Shown here in pieces: positions 33,949-43,181 of a stretch of DNA of 64,000 nucleotides. The DNA comes from Flagellimonas sp. 389 (GTDB lineage Bacteria; Bacteroidota; Bacteroidia; Flavobacteriales; Flavobacteriaceae), in the NCBI RefSeq assembly GCF_018449435.1, contig NZ_JAHCMU010000001.1:124001-188000 (forward strand), in the 5' to 3' direction. A program made the translations under genes and the position numbers. Numbering within the stretch: the stretch's first letter is position 1; each line of letters starts with the position of its first letter. Under the pieces are notes generated by a model that saw only the letters and a list, made by a program, of their open reading frames with translations, made no database searches and was not told the origin of the DNA.

Positions 33949-34629
33949 ATGGAAAGGTGTACGATTATAAAGGCACAACAATTGAGGAATTTTGAATCGC
34001 TCTCCAAAATGGCCTTAGATAGGGTTTTGGAAACTTCAGAATCATTATTTGTTTCCAAGGGTGCTATTGTTTTTAAGGAAAATCAACTTTTGAACAAACT
34101 GTACTGTATTAAGGAAGGTGCTTGCAAATTCAGTACGTTCGATAATTTGGGGCGAGAACATATCTTACGTTTTTTGGGAAAAGGTGACATTATGGGCAAA
34201 CGTTCCATAATATCGAACAAAGGAGCAAATGTAACGGCCACAGCCTTAACGGAAACCGTATTATGCTGCTTTGACAAAAGTGAGATACAGTACAATCTTA
34301 AGACAAATACTGATTTTTGTAACGACTTGTTACATGCATTTATAGAAGATGCCAATGCTGTTGATAAAACCAGAATCATTTATTGCGCGAACAAAGGCAT
34401 TAAACAACGATTAGCACAACTATTGCTATATCTGGCAGAGAAATTTGGACAAGATCCTAACGGAAAATTAATGATACGGCTGAAACGTGAAGACATGGCT
34501 TCTGTTCTAGGGACTTCTCAAGAATATATCATCAATTTATTGACCCATTTTAAGAACAAAGGATTTCTAAATGTAAATCGTAGTGAAATCGTTCTAAATT
34601 CAAAAGAAGGGCTTAGAGAATTGATTTAA
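33949..34629 (+). CDS. CRP/FNR-family transcription regulator, diverged copy
   Basis: A cyclic-nucleotide-fold sensor (about 1-120), dimer helix (about 120-145) and winged helix-turn-helix (about 150-226). Only one cysteine (C4) remains at the N-terminus, where its neighbour has CxxC, so an FNR-type cluster site looks incomplete. The recognition helix reads GTSQEYIINLLTHF: the glutamate that reads the G:C pair in CRP/FNR is kept but the usual arginine is asparagine. It may therefore bind a changed site or act through a partner. It is divergent from ccoI and overlaps a shared box at 33902-33913. It could be autoregulated. Confidence 0.88.
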   Translation: MERCTIIKAQQLRNFESLSKMALDRVLETSESLFVSKGAIVFKENQLLNKLYCIKEGACKFSTFDNLGREHILRFLGKGDIMGKRSIISNKGANVTATALTETVLCCFDKSEIQYNLKTNTDFCNDLLHAFIEDANAVDKTRIIYCANKGIKQRLAQLLLYLAEKFGQDPNGKLMIRLKREDMASVLGTSQEYIINLLTHFKNKGFLNVNRSEIVLNSKEGLRELI

Positions 34630-34703
34630 TATGAACCTAAAAAATTATAGTTTTTTTTAATTTAATAAACCGTAATTTTACGTGTCAGGTAAACCAAACA
34701 GTC

Positions 34704-35393
34704 ATGGAAAGCAGATGTGAGAATTGTATCGTACGTCAGTTCAACTCTTTACGAGCTATGAGCAAAGAAGAGTTAAAGGCCGTTTCCGATTCCAAAACGA
34801 CCAAAACAATTAAAAAGGGAGAACCTTTGTTCGAAGAAGGTGATAAGTTAAATGGGGTATATTGCGTACGCAATGGTGTCTCTAAACTTTCCAAACTTAG
34901 CTCAAATGGCAAAGATCAAATTGTTAAATTAGCATCTACAGGTGAAGTAATAGGACAACGTTCCGTTGTTGCGCAGGAATGTGCCAATCTCTCAGCCATT
35001 GCAGTCAATGATATGGAAGTTTGTTTTATTCCAAAAGAAACCATAAACCATACACTTCAAAAAAATCCAAACTTTACACTCGAGGTATTGCGACATATGG
35101 CCCACGACCTAAAGGAAGCGGACGATGTAATCGTGAACATGTCTCAAAAGACTGTAAAACAACGTATTGCAGAAGCTTTCTTATACCTGAAGAATAATTT
35201 TGGCGAAGATGAAAATGGTTTTTTGGCACTATCATTGTCTAGAGAGGATATCTCTAATGTTGTGGGTACCGCTACAGAATCTGCAATACGGATTATTTCA
35301 GAATTCAAGAAAAAAGGACTAATTCATACCTCTGGGAAGAAGGTAGGCATAAAGAATGAGCGCAAGTTGGTGGAACTCGTAGAAGGGTTCTAA
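34704..35393 (+). CDS. CRP/FNR-family transcription regulator with N-terminal CxxC
   Basis: A 229-residue FNR-like protein. N-terminal CENC (C5, C8) plus further cysteines near 51 and 93 could bind an iron-sulfur cluster, but the spacing differs from E. coli FNR. The sensor barrel runs to about 120, the dimer helix is HMAHDLKEADDVIVNM, and the winged helix ends the chain. The recognition helix GTATESAIRIISEF keeps Glu and Arg at the base-reading positions, as needed for TGA/TCA half sites. It is the best candidate for binding the TGAY-N4-RTCA boxes in this window. It follows the first regulator after 74 bases, with a possible -7 element TAATTTTA at 34673-34680. Confidence 0.9.
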   Translation: MESRCENCIVRQFNSLRAMSKEELKAVSDSKTTKTIKKGEPLFEEGDKLNGVYCVRNGVSKLSKLSSNGKDQIVKLASTGEVIGQRSVVAQECANLSAIAVNDMEVCFIPKETINHTLQKNPNFTLEVLRHMAHDLKEADDVIVNMSQKTVKQRIAEAFLYLKNNFGEDENGFLALSLSREDISNVVGTATESAIRIISEFKKKGLIHTSGKKVGIKNERKLVELVEGF

Positions 35394-35414
35394 ATAAACA
35401 CCTCTACCAAAAGC

Positions 35415-35457
35415 TGATAATTGTCATAGTCTCCCCTTTTACTTAACGCTAATTTTA
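35415..35457 (+). promoter_or_regulatory. CRP/FNR box and -7 element for the third USP gene
   Basis: Palindrome TGATAATTGTCA at 35415-35426 and -7 element TAATTTTA at 35450-35457, 33 bp centre to centre. The ATG at 35480 is 22 bases past the -7 box. Confidence 0.75.
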
Positions 35458-35479
35458 TTACATCTTTAGAAATAGCGTG

Positions 35480-36382
35480 ATGCAAAAGATTTTAATACCT
35501 ACAGATTTTTCAGACAATGCATGGAATGCCATTAATTATGCCATGCAGTTGTTCCGCAACAAACGTTGCACTTTTTATTTACTCAATACGTACACCCCCG
35601 TAATTCCAAGTAGCCGATTCATGGCCAAAATGATTGATGGGGTGAGCATAGTAGATGCTGTAAGAAATGCTTCTGAACAGGGCTTGAACAAAACGGTGGA
35701 TAGAATTAAGAGCAAGTATGGTAATACAAACCATAGTTTCGAGACCATTTCGTCTTTTAACCTGTTAGTTGAGGAAGTAAAAGATATAGTGGATGCCTTT
35801 GAAATAAATTTAGTGATTACGGGAACCAAAGGAGCTTCGGGAATAGATGAAGTCTTTATGGGAAGTAATTCTGTTCGTATTATCAAGAACACCAAAAGAT
35901 GTCCCGTTTTGGCAATTCCACAGTACTTTGACTTTATTACACCTTCGGAGATTGCCTTTGCAACAGACTTTAATCGTTTTTACACGATGTCCGAACTGAG
36001 ACCGTTATTGGATTTGGCCAAAATGTTCCAAGCGACCATTCGTATAGTACATGTTCAATATGGCATAAAGGCACTATCTGAACTACAGCAGTTTAATTTG
36101 AACATGTTAAGAAGGTACTTGAGCGATACGGAGCATTATGTGCATACCGTATCCGAACTCAACTCGGTTTCCAAGACTTTAGAGATATTTTCTCAGGAAC
36201 TGGATATTCATTTGTTGGCACTTTTAAACTACCAGCATAGTTACATGGAAAAAATGACCCGTGAACCTATTGTTAAACGAACTGCGTTCCATACACAAAT
36301 TCCTTTACTGGTCATACCAGAATTGGGGATGAACGGTGTTTCGAAGCAACAAACAAGAAAAAAACAAACGGTTTCAAAATAG
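35480..36382 (+). CDS. Universal stress protein, tandem UspA domains
   Basis: About 300 residues with two UspA folds. The first opens QKILIPTDFSDNAWNAINYAMQLF and has an intact ATP loop, GTKGASGIDEVFMGSNSVRII. The second (from about residue 150, EIAFATDFNRFYTMSELRPLL) lacks the loop and ends with a basic tail KQQTRKKQTVSK. I place the start at ATG 35480 rather than the GTG codon just before it. It has its own CRP/FNR-type promoter behind the two regulator genes. Third USP of the regulon. Confidence 0.88.
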   Translation: MQKILIPTDFSDNAWNAINYAMQLFRNKRCTFYLLNTYTPVIPSSRFMAKMIDGVSIVDAVRNASEQGLNKTVDRIKSKYGNTNHSFETISSFNLLVEEVKDIVDAFEINLVITGTKGASGIDEVFMGSNSVRIIKNTKRCPVLAIPQYFDFITPSEIAFATDFNRFYTMSELRPLLDLAKMFQATIRIVHVQYGIKALSELQQFNLNMLRRYLSDTEHYVHTVSELNSVSKTLEIFSQELDIHLLALLNYQHSYMEKMTREPIVKRTAFHTQIPLLVIPELGMNGVSKQQTRKKQTVSK

Positions 36383-36409
36383 GTTAAATCTCTAGTCGTT
36401 TTTACTGAT

Positions 36410-36435
36410 TCGCATCGCCAAAGCCTTGCGATTTT
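36410..36435 (+). terminator. Weak hairpin after the third USP gene
   Basis: TCGCA at 36410-36414 pairs with TGCGA at 36427-36431 and is followed by TTTTC. The stem is short and the T-run modest, so termination would be partial. Confidence 0.35.
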
Positions 36436-36486
36436 CATTGTCCTTCCTATCTTTATAGGAACATGTTGTTCTAAAGAACGACAATG
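36436..36486 (+). promoter_or_regulatory. Possible three-way-junction RNA leader before the PLP dehydratase
   Basis: Three perfect helices nest in 51 bases. P1 is CATTGTC (36436-36442) with GACAATG (36480-36486). P2 is TTCCTAT (36444-36450) with ATAGGAA (36455-36461). P3 is GTTC (36468-36471) with GAAC (36476-36479). The element ends 16 bases before the start codon, so it could control translation. No known riboswitch class was recognised. Confidence 0.4.
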
Positions 36487-36502
36487 GTACTTAAAGAGAC
36501 AC

Positions 36503-37438
36503 ATGAACAAAACCACCCTTATTGAATGCCATAATCGGATAAAGCCATTTATTCACAATACCCCAGTACTTACATCAAGATTGATTGATGCCATGGTTAA
36601 TTCCAAGCTTTTTTTTAAGTGCGAGAATTTTCAAAAAATGGGCGCTTTTAAAATGAGGGGGGCAACCAATGCCATTATGCAACTTTCTGACCAACAAAAA
36701 GACAGCGGGGTCGTTACCCATTCTTCCGGTAATTTTGCACAGGCACTTTCTTTGGCAGCCCAAAGTTTAGGTGTCAAGGCATATATTGTAATGCCTTCCA
36801 ATGCCCCACAAGTAAAAAAAGATGCCGTTAAGGCCTACGGTGGACAAATCATAGAATGCGAACCAACGCTAGCAGCTAGGGAAAAAACCACAAAAAAAAT
36901 AGCACAGGGAACAGGAGCAATATTTCTTCATCCCTCAAATGACGATGCTGTCATTTTGGGGCAAGGTACCGCCTGCGTAGAGTTGCTGGAATGTTATCCT
37001 GATCTAGACTATGTAATAGCTCCGGTAGGAGGAGGCGGTCTTATCGCAGGCACAGCATTGGCAGCCCAGTATTTTGGCAACAATTGCAAGGTAATTGGTG
37101 GAGAACCTTTTGAAGTGGACGATGCGTATCGCTCTTTAATAAGTGGGGTCATTGAAACAAATAAAACTACCAATACCATTGCCGATGGACTTAAGACCCA
37201 ATTGGGAGATAGGAACTTCCCGATTATCCAACAGTATGTAGAACGGATAATACGGGTAACGGAAGAAGAAATAATCAGTGCTATGCAAATTATCTGGGAA
37301 CGTTTAAAAATTGTGTGCGAACCTTCTTGTGCTGTTGCATTAGCAGCGGTTTTAAAGGAAAAGCATCTGTTTTCCAATAAGAAAATCGGGATAATCATTT
37401 CCGGTGGCAATGTAGATTTGGGAGAATTGCCTTTTTAA
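36503..37438 (+). CDS. Threonine/serine dehydratase-like PLP enzyme
   Basis: Fold-type II PLP enzyme of the serine racemase/threonine dehydratase group, 311 residues and without a regulatory ACT domain. The PLP lysine is in GAFKMRGATNA (about residue 50), and the phosphate-binding glycine loop is VGGGGLIAG (about 177-185). The asparagine motif SSGNFAQA positions the cofactor. It probably deaminates threonine or serine or racemises serine; the lack of an ACT domain fits the catabolic or racemase forms. It stands alone, preceded by a structured leader, and is convergent with the iron-uptake cluster. Confidence 0.88.
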   Translation: MNKTTLIECHNRIKPFIHNTPVLTSRLIDAMVNSKLFFKCENFQKMGAFKMRGATNAIMQLSDQQKDSGVVTHSSGNFAQALSLAAQSLGVKAYIVMPSNAPQVKKDAVKAYGGQIIECEPTLAAREKTTKKIAQGTGAIFLHPSNDDAVILGQGTACVELLECYPDLDYVIAPVGGGGLIAGTALAAQYFGNNCKVIGGEPFEVDDAYRSLISGVIETNKTTNTIADGLKTQLGDRNFPIIQQYVERIIRVTEEEIISAMQIIWERLKIVCEPSCAVALAAVLKEKHLFSNKKIGIIISGGNVDLGELPF

Positions 37439-37526
37439 GATTCAAAATTCACTTCAAATTGCATTAAGAATGCACTAGAAGAGCTTCAAAAATGTCTTGT
37501 CTACGTTTAGTTCAAATTTCCTTGGT

Positions 37527-38678
37527 CTATTCTAAAGAAAAAACTGTTTCATTTTTTCCAGCTTTTACCTTTTTTTTATGCTTTCCCCAATATATGAGGA
37601 ATCCAGTTACTGGCAGACTTGCAATCAAAATACTTATCAAAAATGCTAAAACCTTACCTGGCAATCCAGCTATGGCCCCTACATGAATATCATAGTTCAT
37701 ACGAAGGATTTTATCCGACAAGGCCATATCTTTGTATTTTCTATAAATAGTTTCTGAGGGTATTGCCGCTAAAGTGTTCTGGTCAAAAAAAAGATAGTCA
37801 GAATCATAATATACGCCATCAGTATTGGAAACTTCTACATAAATACTACTTGTTGCTGCATGTGGATAATGTATTTCAAAACTATCGGCTTGAGGGTTTT
37901 CGCGCCAAAGCTTTGGTAAAAGCTTATCTATCGGTTTCTTATCATAGGTATCTATGTATTCTTGACTACTTTCAGGAATAAGAAATATCGAATTTTTTTG
38001 ACCGCCTATAGTTTTATAAAGACCTGACTGAAACCAGTCGTATGACATCGCAAGCCCCGTTATGGCAAATATGAGCGCGAAAAGACAAACATAAAATCCA
38101 CTTATGGAGTGTAGGTCAAAGTTTTTACGCCGCCATCGCGTTGTAGATTTCCACTGAAATTTAAGGCGCTGCTTAAGATGTTTGCGCTTTTTGGGCCACC
38201 AAAGTATAATTCCAGATAAAACCATTACCAAAAACATAAGGATAGAAATTCCAACAACCTGTTCTCCTATTACATGGGGCAACCAGAGATACATATGGCC
38301 GTCCAGTACAAAAGCAAAAAATCCGCTCAAATGATCTTCTATATGCAATAATTCCCCAGAATAGGGGTTTAGGTAGACACTTTGATAAAACAGGGGTTCT
38401 TCTTGGTAGTAAATTGCTTCAATTGCTTGTCCCGGTTTGTTATAGACCGTACCATGCAAAGAGACACCAGGGTATATGTCCTGGGCCACTTCTTTTACCT
38501 CCGAAGGAGATAGAACAGACCTGTTTTGTACAGTTATCTTTTTGTATTCATCATCTAATCCTTTAATTTCATCTTTAAACGCCCACATTGCACCAGTAAT
38601 TGCTACAATAAAGACCACTATCCCACTAGTTAGCCCTAGTATTTTATGTATGGTTCTTATTAATCGTTTAAAACTCAT
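37527..38678 (-). CDS. PepSY-domain membrane protein (iron-uptake associated)
   Basis: Inner-membrane protein with four hydrophobic helices: one near the N-terminus (GLTSGIVVFIVAITGAMWAF), two central (VVGISILMFLVMVLSGIILWW and FYVCLFALIFAITGLAMSY) and one at the end (VLAFLISILIASLPVTGFLIYW). PepSY-like periplasmic loops lie between them. Proteins of this type occur with siderophore receptors and are proposed to reduce or release imported ferric chelates. It lies 48 bases after the TonB receptor gene and should be in its transcript. Confidence 0.85.
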   Translation of the reverse strand: MSFKRLIRTIHKILGLTSGIVVFIVAITGAMWAFKDEIKGLDDEYKKITVQNRSVLSPSEVKEVAQDIYPGVSLHGTVYNKPGQAIEAIYYQEEPLFYQSVYLNPYSGELLHIEDHLSGFFAFVLDGHMYLWLPHVIGEQVVGISILMFLVMVLSGIILWWPKKRKHLKQRLKFQWKSTTRWRRKNFDLHSISGFYVCLFALIFAITGLAMSYDWFQSGLYKTIGGQKNSIFLIPESSQEYIDTYDKKPIDKLLPKLWRENPQADSFEIHYPHAATSSIYVEVSNTDGVYYDSDYLFFDQNTLAAIPSETIYRKYKDMALSDKILRMNYDIHVGAIAGLPGKVLAFLISILIASLPVTGFLIYWGKHKKKVKAGKNETVFSLE

Positions 38679-38726
38679 TTTAAGGATTGCCCATTCGTAT
38701 TTCGTGAAAACAAAACTAAAGAATAT

Positions 38727-41153
38727 CTAAAATCTATACGTTACATTAGCCAATACAGCACGTGGCTGCTGTGGATTAATGGTAGACCAACCCTTATAGT
38801 ATTCTAGATTGGTTGCATTGTTCAGTTTTAAGGTGATACGGTATTTATCGGCTTCATAAAAAGCAGAAGCATTATACACTGTGTATGCCGGCAAGGTAAA
38901 ATCCCCTGTGGTCGTATAATTTTTAACAAACCGCTCACTTGCACCGTTAAAGCCGAAGCCAAGTCCAAAACCCTTGAGTTTTTCATATTGAAAAGCATAG
39001 CTTGCCCAGAAATTATATAAATTTCTTGGACCGGCTTCAAGAGGTCTTTTATTGAGTATCAAAGGGTCATCCGTCCTTGTGGTTTCACTATCATTGTAAC
39101 TATAGCCTCCACGAGCGTTAAGCCCTCTTATAGGATTTGCATTAAGTTCCAGCTCAACTCCCCTGCTTTCAATTTCTCCATTCGCAATAAAATTGAAAGG
39201 GTTTGACGGGTCCTGTATAACACGATTTTTTACGGTAATATCGTAATAGCTTATCGTGCCGTTCAATCTATTTCCGAGAAAATTTGCTTTCATACCGCCT
39301 TCAAACTGGTTTGCCTGTTCGGGATCAAATGTTTGTAAAGTCTGTGCACCTGCTTCTGGATCTCCGACCAATTGTGGGGCTACATTGTTAAATCCATTTT
39401 GATAGTTAGCAAATACAGATAGTTTGTTCGCTATGGGTTGATACATAATACCAACTTTTGGAGAAAGGGCGGTTTGTGCAAAATCATCTTCCTCGTCGAG
39501 CAAATCACCATCATTGTCAAATCTATCCAATCGTAAACCAAGCATTACGGAAAGCTGTGGGGTAAAGTTGATTACATCGGAAACATACAAACTGTAAATA
39601 CTGTATTCTGAATTATTATTCCCGATAGCTGTATTTTCCAGTGCCGCATCAACTCCAGCGGTTGAAAGTGGGAATGTATCCTCCTCGATTACATCTGGGG
39701 TAAAGGGGTTGTCACCACTCGATACACCTTCGGGTGTGGTATTGCCGTAGAAAACAAAACCACTACTGTTATCCGTCGTAGTCACATTTAGGTAATCCAG
39801 ACCAATGACCATTCTGTTCCTTAATCCGGCAACCTTAAAATCACCAATAAAATTTTGCTGTATATCAGTGGTGTTGGTATTGGAATTCTGCTTGCTCACA
39901 AAACGCGTAAACGTATCTCCGCCCAAAATGCCAAATTCAAACAAATATGTGTAATATCCGTTTGTTGAAGTCGCGCTTGTTGACAACAACGTTTGTGATT
40001 GCCATGCATCAGAAAGTTTATAATCCATCTCCAACCGATAATTCTGCGTGGGATTTTGAAGGGTGAGCTCATTGCTCGTAAAAGATAGCTTGTTATTATA
40101 ATTAAGTTCATCCAAATTTTGCGCTTCTGTAGGTGCGGTCCTGTTCAAAAATAAAAAGGTGGGATTGGTCTGCTCTGCTTGGGTAATTTCACCATAGAAG
40201 GAAAATGACAACCTATTGTTGACCCTGTAGGACAATGATGGCGCAACAAAAAAGGATTTTCTAAATCCAGCATCTTGAAAGCTTTGCTCTGTACTGTATG
40301 AAGAATTAAGCCTAAAGTATAGGTTTTCATCTTTATCCAGCGCCGTATTGAAATCCCCGACTATTTGGTTAAAGCCAAAAGAACCTGAGGTAAAAGAAAG
40401 TGAACCGCCAGAGCCTATGTATGGCTTTTTGGTGACAACATTGATGAGACCGCCATAGGATGAAACCGCATTCCCGAACAATGTGGCGGATGGACCTTTA
40501 ATGACTTCGATACGCTCTATATTTGCGGGGTTTATTGTTCCATTGGTCAATCCCGGAAGACCGTTTACCAATTGCGGTTGTACCGAAAAACCCCTTAACG
40601 CGTAGTATCCCGCACCATCGCCTCCACGTCCTGTAGATGCCCAAAGGTTCTCAACACCAGTGGCATTTTTAAGTGCGTCGTCAAAATTAACGACTACTTG
40701 CGATTCCAATAATTCAGTGGTAACCGTACTATATACCTGAGTATTCTCTATATCTTTTAATGGAAGCTTGGAAACATAGGCTGTCTCCTTTCTAGAAAAT
40801 TTATTGCGGCGCTCTCCTTGGACTACAACCTCATTGAGAACCTCATTCCCTTCATATAAAACTATAGTTCCTAGATTTTCATTCGCGCCAGAAACTATTG
40901 TTATATTGATTTCTCTAGATCTGAACCCCAAATAGGATAGTTTGAGCACATTGTCACCAGTTGGAATACCAGTAATGGAAAAACTGCCATCTGAATCAGT
41001 CTGCCCACCAATAGCGGTATTCAAGACCATGAGGTTAACGCCCATGAGCGGTTCGTTATTACCATCGACAACGATTCCGGAAATGGTTCCTGTTTGTGCA
41101 TTTACAATGGTAAAGAAGAGTAAAAAAGCAGTTAAAGAAATACCAAATTTCAT
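38727..41153 (-). CDS. TonB-dependent siderophore receptor
   Basis: Outer-membrane ferric-chelate receptor of 808 residues. The signal peptide ends at VNAQ (about residue 19). A CarboxypepD_reg-like domain (TGTISGIVVDGNNEPLMGVNL) covers about 22-105. The plug follows with ETAYVSKLPLKDIENTQVYSTV and the siderophore-type GYYALRGFSVQ and RIEVIKGPSATLFGNAVSSYGGLINVVTKK blocks. The remaining sequence is beta barrel and ends in a terminal phenylalanine (NVTYRF). Two 7-1-7 Fur-like inverted repeats lie just upstream. The PepSY gene follows. The exact siderophore is unknown. Confidence 0.93.
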   Translation of the reverse strand: MKFGISLTAFLLFFTIVNAQTGTISGIVVDGNNEPLMGVNLMVLNTAIGGQTDSDGSFSITGIPTGDNVLKLSYLGFRSREINITIVSGANENLGTIVLYEGNEVLNEVVVQGERRNKFSRKETAYVSKLPLKDIENTQVYSTVTTELLESQVVVNFDDALKNATGVENLWASTGRGGDGAGYYALRGFSVQPQLVNGLPGLTNGTINPANIERIEVIKGPSATLFGNAVSSYGGLINVVTKKPYIGSGGSLSFTSGSFGFNQIVGDFNTALDKDENLYFRLNSSYSTEQSFQDAGFRKSFFVAPSLSYRVNNRLSFSFYGEITQAEQTNPTFLFLNRTAPTEAQNLDELNYNNKLSFTSNELTLQNPTQNYRLEMDYKLSDAWQSQTLLSTSATSTNGYYTYLFEFGILGGDTFTRFVSKQNSNTNTTDIQQNFIGDFKVAGLRNRMVIGLDYLNVTTTDNSSGFVFYGNTTPEGVSSGDNPFTPDVIEEDTFPLSTAGVDAALENTAIGNNNSEYSIYSLYVSDVINFTPQLSVMLGLRLDRFDNDGDLLDEEDDFAQTALSPKVGIMYQPIANKLSVFANYQNGFNNVAPQLVGDPEAGAQTLQTFDPEQANQFEGGMKANFLGNRLNGTISYYDITVKNRVIQDPSNPFNFIANGEIESRGVELELNANPIRGLNARGGYSYNDSETTRTDDPLILNKRPLEAGPRNLYNFWASYAFQYEKLKGFGLGFGFNGASERFVKNYTTTGDFTLPAYTVYNASAFYEADKYRITLKLNNATNLEYYKGWSTINPQQPRAVLANVTYRF

Positions 41154-41482
41154 TTACGGTTATTTAGAATTATTAAAAATAAAGTGCAAATGTAAACGTT
41201 ATTTGGAATGATTCTAAGAAATTTACATTAATCTTTTTCTCCTTTTTGCAACTAGTTATTAAGCAACGAATTACTGGATAAAATAGTTCCATGAAAAGAT
41301 TACGGAATCTTTGTTGGAGCACGCCTGCCACAACGATTACAAATACCTAAAGTGAATAAAAGCAGCTTCGGTTTGGGTTGGAATTGGGATTAATTTGTAG
41401 CATATAATGTATAAAAGACTATACAAAATAAGATTTTCAATTGTTCTAAATTAAAACACCCATCGGACTCATTTACTACTCA
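41154..41482 (-). promoter_or_regulatory. Regulatory gap upstream of the siderophore receptor, with two Fur-like sites
   Basis: A 329-base stretch without a gene. It holds TTAGAATTATTAAAA at 41164-41178 and TTGGAATGATTCTAA at 41203-41217, both of 7-1-7 form around GAAT-N-ATT. The first sits inside a 23-base sequence (41160-41182) that recurs exactly, inverted, at 43832-43854 upstream of the second iron unit. Repression by Fur with iron is the likely reading. I see nothing else in the stretch. Confidence 0.6.
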
Positions 41483-43153
41483 CTAACTATCCTTAGAGAT
41501 AGATTGAAACACCGGGGTCTTTTTCTCATCAAAATCAGGTATCGTAACTAACTCATCTTCTGAATTCTCCAATATATGCTCAGAATCTTTTTTAGTGTTT
41601 AAATAAAATTGGCATATAAGCAAACCAAATACGCCAATAATAAGCCAAGTTGCATCTACGCTAAATACATAGTATTGTCCGTTCACTAATGTTTTCCAAA
41701 TCCAATCACCCGTAATGATACCATTTATCACAGGTATACAGAGTCCAAAAACACTTCCCAAAAAGATATAGTTACGGTTTAGTTTGCGATAGTTGTTCCA
41801 AAAAAGACCTATGAGTGTAAGTAACAGCCAACCCAAAAAGAAAATCGTATTCACGTAAAACACCCTTTCAATCATTTCTAAAGGAACCAGTTTATTGGCA
41901 ATGAATATAAGCGCCAATGCCGGAAACATGGATAAGCTAATCGCCAGATATAATTTTGTTACCCTATGGTGAAACCTACGTTGTTTATCCGTATACTTAT
42001 TGTTGTCACGTCCTGTACGCCAAATCATTACACCGCTTAGGATGATATAGCACGTAATCATTGCGAGGATAAAATAGATAATCTTGAGAAAAATACCCCC
42101 AAAAGTGGCGTAGTGCAATTTTATCAATACGCCATATGTTCCCTTTGAATAGGCTTTGTTGTTAGGTTCTATGGCTTGCAACAATTTACCATCCTTATAA
42201 CCATAAACAAAAATACCATCGCCCGTGATTCCTTTTTTATCATCGAATAGTACATTAACGGTACCATCTTCTTTTCCAAAATTCCTTGCATAGATATAAG
42301 TTATGGGGTTTTCAGGGTGTGAAGTGCTAACATTTTTATAGATACTATTAATGCTCACTCCATCATCGATTACCATGGCATTCTTATCGTATTTGATTCC
42401 AGCATCAGGACGTACGGCCTTAATGACTTCATTGGTATCCCCATCAAACATAAGAAAAGCACTAGGTGCCAATAAGAGTAGGGACAACCCCAAAAGCGCA
42501 CCGGTAACTGCATATATGATTTGAAATGGCAAGGTTATGATACCTAGTGATATATGACCATTGGTCCAAACCTGTTTCCATTTACCTTTTATTGTAAAGG
42601 AATAGAACTTGTTTACAATATTTTTCCAATGTGTTAGCACACCCGTAAAAACAGCAAACAAAAAGAAAAATGCTACAAAACCAGATAGATAAATACCAAT
42701 AAGGGGTAATTGATGAAAGTAATGAAGCTCATAAATAGTCCGGGCCATATGGGTCATGGGTTCTGTTCCATATGACAATATTTTATATTCTGTTGGATGA
42801 ATGGAAGCCGTAAATCTTTCGGTAACATTGGAACTACTGGTTTTACTACCATAAAACTCAATTAAGGGATTTACCTTACTCGGTGGAACAAAACCAAATT
42901 GTTCACTTTGGTCAAAACCTTCAATATTTGCTGCAACAGTTGTTACAATTTTATCATAGTCAACTTCTGCTGGATTTATAGCTTCAATTCTGGCGTTTGG
43001 ATTTTCCCATTGATAGAGTTCATCCATAAATAGCGCCACGGCACCAGCATAGAAACAAACAAACAAAGCAAAACTTATCACAATACCAGATACGGTATGT
43101 GTATGGAACATCGCATTGTGCAATCTTGGTTTTAAAGCTTTTAATTTCATCAA
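41483..43153 (-). CDS. PepSY-associated membrane protein (large form)
   Basis: A 556-residue inner-membrane protein with a first helix (VSGIVISFALFVCFYAGAVAL), a PepSY region in the periplasm (about 50-140), two helices around 155-230, a second periplasmic part, then a run of four to five helices from about 355 to 530. It resembles ferric-siderophore reductase-like PepSY proteins with an added C-terminal helical block. It is third in a unit with two small membrane proteins and has an acidic C-terminal tail. It probably takes part in iron release or reduction at the inner membrane. Confidence 0.82.
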   Translation of the reverse strand: MMKLKALKPRLHNAMFHTHTVSGIVISFALFVCFYAGAVALFMDELYQWENPNARIEAINPAEVDYDKIVTTVAANIEGFDQSEQFGFVPPSKVNPLIEFYGSKTSSSNVTERFTASIHPTEYKILSYGTEPMTHMARTIYELHYFHQLPLIGIYLSGFVAFFFLFAVFTGVLTHWKNIVNKFYSFTIKGKWKQVWTNGHISLGIITLPFQIIYAVTGALLGLSLLLLAPSAFLMFDGDTNEVIKAVRPDAGIKYDKNAMVIDDGVSINSIYKNVSTSHPENPITYIYARNFGKEDGTVNVLFDDKKGITGDGIFVYGYKDGKLLQAIEPNNKAYSKGTYGVLIKLHYATFGGIFLKIIYFILAMITCYIILSGVMIWRTGRDNNKYTDKQRRFHHRVTKLYLAISLSMFPALALIFIANKLVPLEMIERVFYVNTIFFLGWLLLTLIGLFWNNYRKLNRNYIFLGSVFGLCIPVINGIITGDWIWKTLVNGQYYVFSVDATWLIIGVFGLLICQFYLNTKKDSEHILENSEDELVTIPDFDEKKTPVFQSISKDS

Positions 43154-43181
43154 ACTAGATTTTACGCATTAGTTCCTTTAA

